From Cytobacillus oceanisediminis (GTDB taxonomy: Bacteria > Bacillota > Bacilli > Bacillales > Cytobacillaceae), in NCBI RefSeq assembly GCF_022811925.1, contig NZ_CP065511.1, forward strand, positions 2,411,501 through 2,475,500: a stretch of DNA of 64,000 nucleotides. Reading direction: 5' to 3'. Every line of letters begins with the position of its first letter. The stretch's first letter is position 1. Made by a program: the position numbers and the translations under genes. The notes beneath the pieces were generated by a model. It had not been told where the DNA came from, searched no databases, and saw only the letters and a program-made list of their open reading frames with translations. Below, piece by piece: positions 8,249 through 16,766 of this stretch.

Positions 8249-10663
8249 ATGGAAAAAAAGAAATTGGTTCTTGTTGGAAATGGAATGGCAGGCGTCAGGA
8301 CAGTAGAAGAAATTTTAAAAGCTGCTCCTGAGAAATTTGAGATTACTATATTCGGCAGCGAGCCTCATCCCAATTATAATCGTATTCTGCTATCAAAAGT
8401 TTTACAGGGGGATACAGATGTAAAAGATATTACACTGAATGATTGGGAGTGGTATAAAACAAATAACATTACTTTATATTCAGGAGAAACGGTAGTGAAG
8501 GCAGACCCGGACAGGAAAGTTGTCATCTCTGATAAGGGAAGAGCAGAGCCTTATGATGAACTTATTCTTGCAACAGGCTCTGTGCCATTCATTCTTCCTA
8601 TACCCGGATCAGATAAGGAAGGGGTTACGGCTTTCAGGGATTTGGAGGATACCGATATAATGCTGCAGGCATCCAAAAAATATAAAAAGGCGGCGGTCAT
8701 TGGCGGCGGGGTGCTTGGTTTGGAGGCTGCGAGAGGCTTGTTGAATTTAGGCATGGAAGTGTCAGTGATCCACATATCACCTTATTTGATGGAAAGGCAG
8801 CTGGACGAAACAGCTGGAAAGCTTTTGCAAAAAGAGCTAGAAGATCAAGGGATGAATTTTTTGCTTGAAAAGCAGACAGAGGCCATCATTGGGAATGAAC
8901 GCGTTGAAGGATTGACGTTCACTGACGGTACAATGCTTGAAGCAGATCTGGTAGTCATGGCAGCTGGCATCCGTCCGAATATAAAGCTTGCGCAGGAGAG
9001 CGGTTTACAGGTGAACCGGGGCATCGTGGTCAATGATTATCTTGAAACGAGCATTCCCCATATATATTCAGTCGGTGAATGCGCCGAGCATAAAGGAATT
9101 CCATATGGCCTGGTCGCCCCGCTCTATGAACAGGGAAAAGTGCTGGCCAAACATATCTGTGGAAAGGAAACAGATCCCTATAAAGGGTCCGTTCTCTCTA
9201 CCCAGCTAAAAGTATCGGGGGTAGAAGTATTCTCCGCGGGAGATTTTTTGGAGGATCAAGAGAAAAAAGCATTAAAAATATTCGATGACCATGAAGGAGT
9301 TTATAAAAAAATCGTCTTTCGTGGAAATAAAATCGTTGGTGCCGTTCTGTTTGGCGAGAGCCAGGATGGAAATCGCCTGTTCTCAATGATTAAAAAGCAG
9401 GCCGACATTTCTGATACGGCAAAGGTTTCCCTATTGCAGCCGATCGGGAGTGAAGAAGGAGGAAGCCATGCTGCTGAAATGACTCATGAGGAAATCATCT
9501 GCGGATGCAACGGTGTTACCAAAGGAATGATCGTTGAAGCCATACAATCGGAAGGCTGCACAACAGTAGATCAAATAAAAGCATGCACAAGTGCTTCCCG
9601 TTCATGCGGCGGCTGTAAACCACTTGTAGCTGACCTGCTTCAGCATACTCTTGGCGCGGAATTCGACGCGAGTGCTCAAAAGGAGGCGATTTGCAGCTGT
9701 ACTTCATTTTCGAGGGATGAAGTGGTAGAAGAAATTCGATCGAAGGGACTAACCCATGTAAAAGAAGTAATGAGTGTCCTTGGCTGGGATTCAGAAGAAG
9801 GCTGTTCCAAATGTCGTCCTGCCATCAATTATTATTTGGGAATGGTCAACCCAACTCGCTATGAAGATGAACGGGAATCTCGCTTTGTTAATGAAAGGAT
9901 GCATGCCAATATCCAAAAAGATGGGACCTATTCGGTTGTTCCAAGAATGTACGGAGGAGTGACAAATTCGAATGATTTGCGCAAGATTGCCGATGTCGTT
10001 GATAAATTTGCAATTCCGCTGGTAAAAGTAACAGGGGGCCAAAGGATTGATTTGTTCGGCGTAAAAAAAGAGGATTTGCCTAAAGTTTGGTCAGATCTGG
10101 ATATGCCATCAGGGTATGCATATGGAAAATCGCTCCGCACTGTCAAAACATGTGTCGGGGAGCAATTCTGCCGCTTCGGAACGCAGGATTCAATGGGCAT
10201 TGGGATAGCACTGGAAAAGAAATTTGAAGGACTGCAGACGCCGCATAAAGTGAAAATGGCAGTATCCGCCTGCCCTAGAAGCTGTGCTGAATCAGGATTC
10301 AAAGACATCGGCTTCATTGGCATTGATGGCGGATGGGAAATCTACGTTGGCGGCAACGGCGGCACCCATGTAAGAGGGGGAGATTTACTTTATAAGGTAA
10401 AAACAGATGACGAATTAATGGAAGTCACAGGTGCTTACCTTCAATTTTACAGAGAAACGGCTAATTATTTGGAACGTACCTCCGCCTGGGTGGAACGGGT
10501 TGGTTTGGCTCACGTCCAGTCTGTTCTGGATGATAAAGAGAAGCGAAAAGAGTTAAATGCACGAATGGATGAGGCCCTATCAGTTCACAAAGACCCATGG
10601 AAAGAGATTATTAATAACCATAAAACAAAAATGGAATTGTTTGAGAATCTCGTAAGAACATAA
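8249..10663 (+). CDS. nasD: Assimilatory nitrite reductase large subunit, siroheme type
   Basis: The 804-residue enzyme makes ammonium from nitrite with six electrons from NAD(P)H. Domains in order: FAD and NAD binding (GNGMAGVRTVEE near 10, GGGVLGLEAARG near 152), two BFD-like [2Fe-2S] modules (CGCNG...CGGC and CSCTS...EGCSKC), then the sulfite/nitrite reductase ferredoxin-like and hemoprotein domains. The siroheme/[4Fe-4S] ligands are intact: C635-x5-C641 (TCVGEQFCRFG) and C675-x3-C679 (SACPRSCAESG). These are the ligands that NasB lacks. It is followed 15 nt later by the Rieske-type small subunit, which completes the enzyme. Confidence 0.95.
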   Translation: MEKKKLVLVGNGMAGVRTVEEILKAAPEKFEITIFGSEPHPNYNRILLSKVLQGDTDVKDITLNDWEWYKTNNITLYSGETVVKADPDRKVVISDKGRAEPYDELILATGSVPFILPIPGSDKEGVTAFRDLEDTDIMLQASKKYKKAAVIGGGVLGLEAARGLLNLGMEVSVIHISPYLMERQLDETAGKLLQKELEDQGMNFLLEKQTEAIIGNERVEGLTFTDGTMLEADLVVMAAGIRPNIKLAQESGLQVNRGIVVNDYLETSIPHIYSVGECAEHKGIPYGLVAPLYEQGKVLAKHICGKETDPYKGSVLSTQLKVSGVEVFSAGDFLEDQEKKALKIFDDHEGVYKKIVFRGNKIVGAVLFGESQDGNRLFSMIKKQADISDTAKVSLLQPIGSEEGGSHAAEMTHEEIICGCNGVTKGMIVEAIQSEGCTTVDQIKACTSASRSCGGCKPLVADLLQHTLGAEFDASAQKEAICSCTSFSRDEVVEEIRSKGLTHVKEVMSVLGWDSEEGCSKCRPAINYYLGMVNPTRYEDERESRFVNERMHANIQKDGTYSVVPRMYGGVTNSNDLRKIADVVDKFAIPLVKVTGGQRIDLFGVKKEDLPKVWSDLDMPSGYAYGKSLRTVKTCVGEQFCRFGTQDSMGIGIALEKKFEGLQTPHKVKMAVSACPRSCAESGFKDIGFIGIDGGWEIYVGGNGGTHVRGGDLLYKVKTDDELMEVTGAYLQFYRETANYLERTSAWVERVGLAHVQSVLDDKEKRKELNARMDEALSVHKDPWKEIINNHKTKMELFENLVRT

Positions 10664-10678
10664 AAGGGGGAGTTTCGT

Positions 10679-11005
10679 TTGGTTAATAAAAGCATCATCA
10701 AGGTCCTGGTTGGCTCCATTCAAGGTTTGCCCGAAAAATTGGGGAAAACAGTGAAGGCTGGCGGAAAAGAAATCGCTGTGTTCCGGTTATCAAATGGCAA
10801 AATCCGTGCAGTGGAAAACCGATGTCCACATAAAGGCGGAGTACTGACTGAGGGCTTAGTCAGCGGAGACTCCGTTTTTTGCCCCATGCATGATTGGAAA
10901 ATCTGTCTGGAAGATGGCAAAGTTCACGCGCCAGATACCGGCTGTGTCCAGACTTTTAAAACAATAGTTGAGAATGAGACAGTCTATCTTATAATAGAAG
11001 AATAA
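10679..11005 (+). CDS. nasE: Nitrite reductase small subunit, Rieske type
   Basis: This 108-residue protein carries a Rieske [2Fe-2S] motif: C49-x-H51 (CPHKGG) and C68-x2-H71 (CPMHDW). It is the NirD/NasE partner of the siroheme subunit. The start is TTG behind AAAGGGGGAG. It is packed 15 nt after nasD and 24 nt before the next gene, so all are one operon. Both His and both Cys ligands are present, unlike many proteobacterial NirD proteins that have lost the cluster. Confidence 0.92.
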   Translation: MVNKSIIKVLVGSIQGLPEKLGKTVKAGGKEIAVFRLSNGKIRAVENRCPHKGGVLTEGLVSGDSVFCPMHDWKICLEDGKVHAPDTGCVQTFKTIVENETVYLIIEE

Positions 11006-11029
11006 TAAGATCAGGCTGGAGGTTTAAGA

Positions 11030-11845
11030 ATGAAAAAGCTGGAAGGAAAGAAAATTGCTCTATTGGGGTCTAGAAAAATCGAAGAAATAACTAAAATTGT
11101 TGAAAACCTGGGAGGTGCCGCCATCAGCAGGCCCGCGCAGGGAACTTCCCTTCGTATAGACAAAAAATTGAAAGAACATATTGGCCTTATTACATCAGGC
11201 GAGTTTGATTGGATTATCTTTACAACTGGGATCGGAGTAGAGACCTTGTATAATACCGCTCAGGAAATGGGAATGGGAGAAGAATTTATTAAGGTTCTTC
11301 GAAATTGCCAAATTGCAGCAAGAGGGTATAAAACAGTTAATATGTTAAAAAAACTGGGTGTCACACCAGAGGTACGGGATGATGATGGAAGCACAGCAGG
11401 GCTTGTCAGAAGTCTCGGAGACTATTCACTGGAAAACAAGAAGGTGGCTCTGCAGCTTCACGGTGATCCTGCACCAAAGCTGATTCAATGGCTTGATGAA
11501 CAGAAAGCTCAATATGAAGAAGTTCTTCCCTATATTCACAATCCGCCGGAAACGGAAGTAATGGAAAAACTTCTTTCAGAGCTGCTGGGAGGGGAAGTGG
11601 ATGCGGCTGTTTTTACCAGCACCCCGCAAGTGAGACATTTATTGCATTTTGCGCGTGAAGAGGGTGCTGAAAATCAATTGAAAGATGTTTTCTCCCAAAA
11701 AGTAATTGCACTGGCAGTCGGAAAAGTAACTGCACAAGCTTTATTTGATGAAGGAATTGACAGGGTTATTTTTCCGGAACACGAAAGGATGGGGAGTGCA
11801 ATTGTAGAACTGTCCAGCTATTATCATAAAAACTCCGGGGAATAA
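11030..11845 (+). CDS. Uroporphyrinogen-III synthase (HemD family), standalone
   Basis: The 271-residue protein has the two-lobed HEM4 architecture: GKKIALLGSRK at the N-terminus, the FTTGIGVETL loop, a middle crossover, and VFTSTPQVRHLL with ALAVGKVTAQAL in the second lobe. HemD closes hydroxymethylbilane to uroporphyrinogen III, the branch-point substrate for siroheme. It sits between nasE and nasF, so it probably raises precursor supply for the nitrite reductase cofactor. The downstream gene carries a second HemD-like domain, so one of the two may be specialised or regulatory. The ATG has a GGAGG site and clear operon spacing. Confidence 0.82.
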   Translation: MKKLEGKKIALLGSRKIEEITKIVENLGGAAISRPAQGTSLRIDKKLKEHIGLITSGEFDWIIFTTGIGVETLYNTAQEMGMGEEFIKVLRNCQIAARGYKTVNMLKKLGVTPEVRDDDGSTAGLVRSLGDYSLENKKVALQLHGDPAPKLIQWLDEQKAQYEEVLPYIHNPPETEVMEKLLSELLGGEVDAAVFTSTPQVRHLLHFAREEGAENQLKDVFSQKVIALAVGKVTAQALFDEGIDRVIFPEHERMGSAIVELSSYYHKNSGE

Positions 11846-11867
11846 AAGGAAGCAAAGGGGTGGGATT

Positions 11868-13349
11868 TTGAAGAAAGGGAAAGTATATCTTGTTGGTGCA
11901 GGCCCTGGGGATGAAGGCTTAATTACGGTTAAAGGGTTAGCAGCCATTCAGAAAGCTGATGTAATCTTATATGACCGCCTAATAAATCCAAAACTGCTGG
12001 AATCTGCGCCTTCTCATTGTGAGCTGATTTATTGCGGGAAGTTTCCGAAACAGCATTTACTGAAACAGGAAATCATCAATGAGATTTTAATAGACAAAGC
12101 AATGAAGGGATATAATGTAATCCGTTTAAAAGGCGGTGACCCGGGGGTTTTTGGCCGGGTCGGGGAGGAAGCGGAAGCACTAGTGGAACAAGAAATCCCA
12201 TATGAAATTGTACCAGGGATTTCTTCAGGAGTTGCGGTGCCTTTATATGCAGGGATCCCTGTGACACATCGCGAATATGGGATTTCCTTTGCGCTGGTAT
12301 CCGCCCATGATAAATCCAATGAAGGGAAGCCTGATATTGATTGGAGCGGATTAGTCTCAAGCGTGGACACGGTTGCCTTTTACATGGGAGTATCCAATAT
12401 TTCTTATATTGCAGATAACCTTATCCTTCATGGAAAGCCGAAAGAAACTCCAGTGATCCTTATCCAATGGGGGACATATGGCAGACAGAAAACACTGCAG
12501 GGTACAATAGGGGATATTGCAGAAAAAGTAAAGGAAACAGGAATACAAAATCCAGCAATTACTTTAGTTGGCGGTATTGTTTCTTTAAGAGATAAATTAA
12601 AATGGTTCGAAAACAAGCCTCTTTACGGAAGACAGATTCTTTTAGCACGTACAGGCACTGCAAGAAGCACTTTGGCAGCACAACTGAAAGAACAGGGGGC
12701 AGATGTGATCGAGTTTCCGAAATGGACGAAAAAAGATGTTCCTTCAAATGATAAAATACTCAATCAACTTTTCACGTATAAACGCATTTTATTCACATCC
12801 CCGGAATGCACGAATGAGTTCATTGATTTATTGATTAATAGAAAAATGGATATAAGAAATGTTCGGGCAGATTTATACTGTTTGTCCAAAAAATCATTGA
12901 AAGTCTTGAAGGAACGGGGATTAACCGGCCGGCTTGCAGCTGAAATGAACTTTTGTGGACCGCTTCTGATAGTGGGGAATCGGAGTTTGAATGTGAAAAA
13001 AATCCCTTATATCGAGCCGGATGGAAATCATGATATTCTCCAAACCAGTGAAACAATCCTTGATGAATCTTTTATTCCTGTTGTTGGACATATGCTAAGG
13101 GAGACAACTTTAGACACCATCATATTTCCCAGCAGTTCCTCTGTCGATGCCTTTATGAAGAGTGTGGGCTATTATGGCATAGAGCCAGATGACCTGATCA
13201 AAAAGCTAACAATCGTTTGTATGGGAAAGAGTTCAGGGCAGCAAATAAACGCATACGGTTATACACCTGATTCTGTCCTGTCAGAACCAAATGCGTTTGA
13301 ATTAGCGAAGGCTTTAATTCAGGAGAAAGTGCTGGAAAGCATAAAATGA
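11868..13349 (+). CDS. nasF: Uroporphyrinogen-III C-methyltransferase with C-terminal HemD-like domain
   Basis: The first 245 or so residues are a SUMT/CobA methyltransferase: VYLVGAGPGDEGLITVKG at the start, RLKGGDPGVFGRVGEEAEAL near 90 and the VPGISSG stretch. It makes precorrin-2, the first step to siroheme. From about residue 255 on there is a HemD-like two-lobed domain (GRQILLARTGTARS, RILFTSPECTNEF, IFPSSSSVDAF, IVCMGKSSGQQ). Length (493) is close to B. subtilis NasF. The start is TTG behind AAAGGGGTGGG. It is the last gene of the nas operon and is followed by a terminator. The later siroheme steps (dehydrogenase/ferrochelatase) are not encoded in this window. Confidence 0.88.
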   Translation: MKKGKVYLVGAGPGDEGLITVKGLAAIQKADVILYDRLINPKLLESAPSHCELIYCGKFPKQHLLKQEIINEILIDKAMKGYNVIRLKGGDPGVFGRVGEEAEALVEQEIPYEIVPGISSGVAVPLYAGIPVTHREYGISFALVSAHDKSNEGKPDIDWSGLVSSVDTVAFYMGVSNISYIADNLILHGKPKETPVILIQWGTYGRQKTLQGTIGDIAEKVKETGIQNPAITLVGGIVSLRDKLKWFENKPLYGRQILLARTGTARSTLAAQLKEQGADVIEFPKWTKKDVPSNDKILNQLFTYKRILFTSPECTNEFIDLLINRKMDIRNVRADLYCLSKKSLKVLKERGLTGRLAAEMNFCGPLLIVGNRSLNVKKIPYIEPDGNHDILQTSETILDESFIPVVGHMLRETTLDTIIFPSSSSVDAFMKSVGYYGIEPDDLIKKLTIVCMGKSSGQQINAYGYTPDSVLSEPNAFELAKALIQEKVLESIK

Positions 13350-13369
13350 TAATAAAGCTTTCCCCTGAT

Positions 13370-13402
13370 CCGGACACCTATTTAGGTGCCGGCTTTTATT
13401 TT
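13370..13402 (+). terminator. Terminator of the nas operon
   Basis: CCGGACACCTA pairs with TAGGTGCCGG with one bulged base, followed by CTTTTATTTTAT. It lies 20 nt after the nasF stop. Confidence 0.75.
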
Positions 13403-13433
13403 ATTGGGAAGCTTATATTTTTTCAAAAAATTA

Positions 13434-13462
13434 TTGAAAAGGCTTACACAACATGATATTAT
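13434..13462 (+). promoter_or_regulatory. Sigma-A promoter of the LacI-type regulator
   Basis: TTGAAA and TATTAT are separated by exactly 17 nt. The operator-like palindrome just downstream overlaps the expected transcription start, which suggests autorepression. Confidence 0.7.
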
Positions 13463-13466
13463 TACA

Positions 13467-13482
13467 ACGTAAACGTTTTCGT
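13467..13482. promoter_or_regulatory. LacI-family operator upstream of the regulator
   Basis: ACGTAAACGTTTTCGT is a near-perfect palindrome around a central CG. It shares the core GTAAACGTTT with the larger palindrome at 14544-14577, so both are probably bound by the adjacent LacI-type protein. The core also resembles a CcpA cre site, so catabolite control is an alternative or addition. Confidence 0.7.
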
Positions 13483-13518
13483 AACAAAAATAATACAGCA
13501 ATTTAAAGCAGGTGGGAT

Positions 13519-14526
13519 ATGTCTTATACCATCAAAGATGTTGCCAAAAAAGCAAATGTCTCCATTGCAACAGTTTCCAGGATTTTGAATGGCCAGGGAG
13601 GCTATTCGGAAAAAACAAAATTCAAGGTTCTTAAAGTGATTGAAGAACTGGGATACCAGCCAAACGCAGTGGCAAGAGGATTAATTAACAAAAGAACACA
13701 TACGATTGGGGTGCTTTTCCCGAAGCTTTCCAGTTCTCTGGTAACCGATCTGCTGGATGGCATTGAAAAGGCTGCTAATGACAACGGTTCCAGTGTGATC
13801 GTCTGCCATACAGAATCAAATGGCGAAAAAACGATGAAATACCTCCAGCTGCTTATCGAAAAAAGGGTAGACGGGATAATTTTCGCAAGTGAAATATTAA
13901 AAGATGAGTATTATCAATTTGTAACCAAAACCAAGATGCCGATGATTTTGCTTTCGACAGAGTCCTATGCGTACCCGGTGCCTTTTGTAAAGGTCAATGA
14001 TTTTCATGCAGCATATGCTGCAGCTAAGCATTTAATCGACAAGGGGCATACCAAAATTGGAATGATAAGCGGAAACAAGGATGATATCATCGCGGGAATT
14101 CCCAGGATTGAAGGCTTTAAGAAAGCTTTATCAGATCATGGCATACCGCTGGGTTCCGAAAATATTGTGTTCAGCAGGGGATTTACATTCCCTGATGGGG
14201 TTGAGGGCTTTAAAAAGCTTGTCGAACAGTTCCCGGATGTTACGGCGATATTTGCTGCAAGTGATGAAATGGCTATCGGTGCCTTATCCGCAGCATATCA
14301 ATTGAGAATTAACGTCCCGGAAGAGTTGTCTGTTATGGGTTATGATAACTTGAGCCTGGCTGAGATGTCCATCCCGCCGCTGACTACAGTAGGACAGCCT
14401 CTCGCAAAAATGGGTGAGGCTGCTGCAGAAATGCTTTTTACCATCATGGAAACTGGCGAAACTCCGGAAAGCCGGATTATGCCGCATAAAATCATTGAAA
14501 GAATGAGTGTGAAAGAGAGGCAATAA
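13519..14526 (+). CDS. LacI-family transcriptional regulator of alpha-glucoside operon
   Basis: The 335-residue protein starts with a LacI-type helix-turn-helix (YTIKDVAKKANVSIATVSRILNG, residues 3-25) and hinge helix. A periplasmic-binding-protein-like effector domain follows (TIGVLFPKLSS near 62; DGIIFASE near 118; ASDEMAIGAL near 248; TTVGQPLAKMG near 295). It precedes the sugar ABC transporter and two glucosidase genes in the same direction. Palindromes before itself and before the binding-protein gene fit repression of both, relieved by an imported alpha-glucoside. It is MalR-like in context; the inducer is not knowable from sequence. Confidence 0.9.
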   Translation: MSYTIKDVAKKANVSIATVSRILNGQGGYSEKTKFKVLKVIEELGYQPNAVARGLINKRTHTIGVLFPKLSSSLVTDLLDGIEKAANDNGSSVIVCHTESNGEKTMKYLQLLIEKRVDGIIFASEILKDEYYQFVTKTKMPMILLSTESYAYPVPFVKVNDFHAAYAAAKHLIDKGHTKIGMISGNKDDIIAGIPRIEGFKKALSDHGIPLGSENIVFSRGFTFPDGVEGFKKLVEQFPDVTAIFAASDEMAIGALSAAYQLRINVPEELSVMGYDNLSLAEMSIPPLTTVGQPLAKMGEAAAEMLFTIMETGETPESRIMPHKIIERMSVKERQ

Positions 14527-14543
14527 AGAACTCTCTTTTTCTC

Positions 14544-14577
14544 AGCTCAATTACGTAAACGTTTACGTAATTGAGCT
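14544..14577. promoter_or_regulatory. 34-bp perfect palindromic operator before the sugar transport genes
   Basis: Two perfect 17-bp arms meet at 14560/14561. The central 20 bp are TTACGTAAACGTTTACGTAA, with AGCTCAA/TTGAGCT as outer arms. A possible -10 (TATAAA) begins at the right edge at 14577, so bound repressor would block the promoter. The outer arms could also form an RNA hairpin at the 3' end of the regulator transcript. It is symmetric well beyond the usual LacI-family half-sites. Confidence 0.82.
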
Positions 14578-14607
14578 ATAAAACAAAAACACATAGGGGG
14601 ATATACC

Positions 14608-15840
14608 ATGTTTAAAAAAATGACTGCAGGTGTGATGGCATTAACTTTAGGAGCCTCTTTATTGGCTGGATGTTCATCTGATGGTGCTGATGACGGAAAA
14701 GTAACGCTTGAGCTATTCTCCAATAAATCAGAAAGCATCGAGACATACAAAGGATTGATTAAAGAATTTGAAGCGGAAAATCCGGATATTAAGATCAAAT
14801 TGGATGCACCGCCAGAAGCGGAAACAGTCCTGAAAACACGGCTTACCAAAAATGATCTTCCTGATATCATGTCCATTGCTGGTAATGCAACATACGGCGA
14901 GCTTGGACGTGCAGGCGTTCTAGAGGATTTTTCAGGCACTGATTTAGCTAAAACAGTCCAGCCATCTTATATCGACATGATCAATCGTCTTGTAGGACCT
15001 GAAAGTGAAGGTACTTTCGGACTTCCGTATGCTACAAATGCGAATGCGGTTATTTACAATAAAGCGAAGTTTGAAGAACATGGCCTTGAAGTCCCTGCTA
15101 CCTGGGATGAATTCATCGCCAGTCTTGAAAAGGTGAAGGCTGCTGGTGACACACCGATTTACTTCACGTTAAAAGATGCCTGGACTGGCATGATTGCGTG
15201 GAACTCTCTTGGTGCGAATGTTGCAGGAGAAGATTTTTCCGAAAAGAAAAATGCCGGCGAAACATCATTCATGGAAAAATATGATGAAGTTGCAGACAAG
15301 ATGGCTACATTAGTCCAGTATGGCCACAAGGGCAATATGGGTGTCGCTTATGGAGATGGAAACAATGCATTTGCGGGCGGCAAGTCTGTTTTCTATCTGC
15401 AAGGCAACTGGGCAATCCCTGAAATTCTAAAGGCAAATCCGGACATGGAACTTGGTGTATTCCCAATGCCTGTAACAAACGATCCTGCAGAAAACAAACT
15501 TGTTTCTGGTGTAGATGTTCTTTTAGCAGTCAGCGAAAGCACCGAGCACAAAGAAGAAGCGATGAAATTTGCTGAATTCATGATGAATAAAGAAACAGCT
15601 CAAAAGTATATTGACGAGCAGAAAGCTTTCTCAGCCATTGAAGGAGTGTATCAGGAAGACCCGGTATTTGAAGGAATCAAAGCAAACTTTGAAAATGGCA
15701 CCATCACAAGCTTCCCTGATCACTATTACCCTGCAGGCATGGGAGCTGAAAACCTAGTTCAGGAATTCCTGATTAAGAAGGATAAAGAAAAATTCCTGAA
15801 GAAAATGGACAGCGAGTGGGAAAAAGTTCAAAACCGCTAG
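14608..15840 (+). CDS. ABC transporter sugar-binding lipoprotein
   Basis: The 410-residue extracellular solute-binding protein is of family 1 (MalE-like). A lipoprotein signal ends in LLAGC with the lipidated Cys at residue 22. The mature part shows family features: VTLELFSNKS, the DLPDIMSIAG loop, GLPYATNANAVIYNK, PATWDEF and a C-terminal hinge. It delivers substrate to the two permeases encoded next. Its strong AGGGGG site and separate stem-loop 3' end suggest it is made in excess over the permeases. Substrate is inferred as maltose, isomaltose or short alpha-glucosides from the linked glucosidases. Confidence 0.92.
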   Translation: MFKKMTAGVMALTLGASLLAGCSSDGADDGKVTLELFSNKSESIETYKGLIKEFEAENPDIKIKLDAPPEAETVLKTRLTKNDLPDIMSIAGNATYGELGRAGVLEDFSGTDLAKTVQPSYIDMINRLVGPESEGTFGLPYATNANAVIYNKAKFEEHGLEVPATWDEFIASLEKVKAAGDTPIYFTLKDAWTGMIAWNSLGANVAGEDFSEKKNAGETSFMEKYDEVADKMATLVQYGHKGNMGVAYGDGNNAFAGGKSVFYLQGNWAIPEILKANPDMELGVFPMPVTNDPAENKLVSGVDVLLAVSESTEHKEEAMKFAEFMMNKETAQKYIDEQKAFSAIEGVYQEDPVFEGIKANFENGTITSFPDHYYPAGMGAENLVQEFLIKKDKEKFLKKMDSEWEKVQNR

Positions 15841-15850
15841 CTAATGGCAT

Positions 15851-15882
15851 AGGCCAGGGAATCTCTTTAGATTTCCTGGCCT
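15851..15882 (+). terminator. Intra-operon stem-loop between binding protein and permease genes
   Basis: A 14-bp stem (AGGCCAGGGAATCT with AGATTTCCTGGCCT, one G-T pair) and 4-nt loop are followed by TCTAAAAAGG rather than a T run. It is therefore more likely an mRNA-stabilising or attenuating hairpin than a full terminator. Confidence 0.6.
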
Positions 15883-15902
15883 TCTAAAAAGGAGTTGTCA
15901 AT

Positions 15903-16766
15903 ATGAAAAAGAAAAACAGTGTGTTTCTCATCATCACGATACCCGCTTTCCTTCTTTTTTTCATTTTCCACAGCTTTCCCGCTTTGCAGGGGATTTTTTA
16001 CAGCTTTACGGATTGGAAAGGGTATGGAGATTGGAATTTTGTTGGATTGAAAAACTACCTTAACGTTTTTAAAGATGAACGAGCAGGAGATGCTTACTTA
16101 TTTACTTTTAAATTTGCCATTGTTGCGACCATTTTGGTCAATATCATAAGCCTTCTCGTGGCCATCGGGCTTAATTCCAAGATTAAGTTTCACAAAACGC
16201 TTCGGGCAATCTACTTCTTGCCTTACATTCTGAGTATCTTGATTGTTGGCTTTATCTTTAATTTTATTTTTGCTCATTTCCTGCCGCAGATTGGCGATGC
16301 ATTCGGATGGGAATTTTTGACCCGCAATATTCTTGGAAACCCGGACCTTGCCTGGATCGGCATTGTCATCGTGGCCGTTTGGCAGGCTGTGTCCTTTAAT
16401 ACCATTTTGTATCTTGCAGGGCTTGTGACAATTTCAGAGGATTTATATGAAGCAGCCAGCATTGATGGTGCCGGAGTCTGGACAAAGTTCTGGAAAATTA
16501 CATTTCCGCTGATCGCACCATTTTTCACCATTAATATGGTTCTGTCATTGAAAAACTTCCTTATGGTCTTTGATCAGATTGTTGCCTTGACTGGAGGAGG
16601 CCCGGGAAAGTCGACCGAATCCATTTCCCTGCTTATTTACAGAGGAGGATTTGAAGGCGGCGAGTTTGCGTATCAATCAGCCAATGCAGTCATATACTTC
16701 ATCGTCATCATCGTCTTTTCTGTTATTCAGCTTAAATTCTTAAATAAAAGAGAGGTGGAAAACTAA
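15903..16766 (+). CDS. Sugar ABC transporter permease, MalF-like
   Basis: This 287-residue integral membrane protein has about six transmembrane segments. It carries the cytoplasmic EAA loop (EAASIDGAGVWTKFWKITFP, about residues 184-203) that docks to the ATPase. It belongs to the MalF/MsmF-type binding-protein-dependent permease family. Its stop overlaps the start of the next permease by one base (TAATG), so translation is coupled. No ATPase gene is in the cluster; Bacillus sugar importers of this type share MsmX encoded elsewhere, and that is the likely partner here. Confidence 0.92.
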   Translation: MKKKNSVFLIITIPAFLLFFIFHSFPALQGIFYSFTDWKGYGDWNFVGLKNYLNVFKDERAGDAYLFTFKFAIVATILVNIISLLVAIGLNSKIKFHKTLRAIYFLPYILSILIVGFIFNFIFAHFLPQIGDAFGWEFLTRNILGNPDLAWIGIVIVAVWQAVSFNTILYLAGLVTISEDLYEAASIDGAGVWTKFWKITFPLIAPFFTINMVLSLKNFLMVFDQIVALTGGGPGKSTESISLLIYRGGFEGGEFAYQSANAVIYFIVIIVFSVIQLKFLNKREVEN

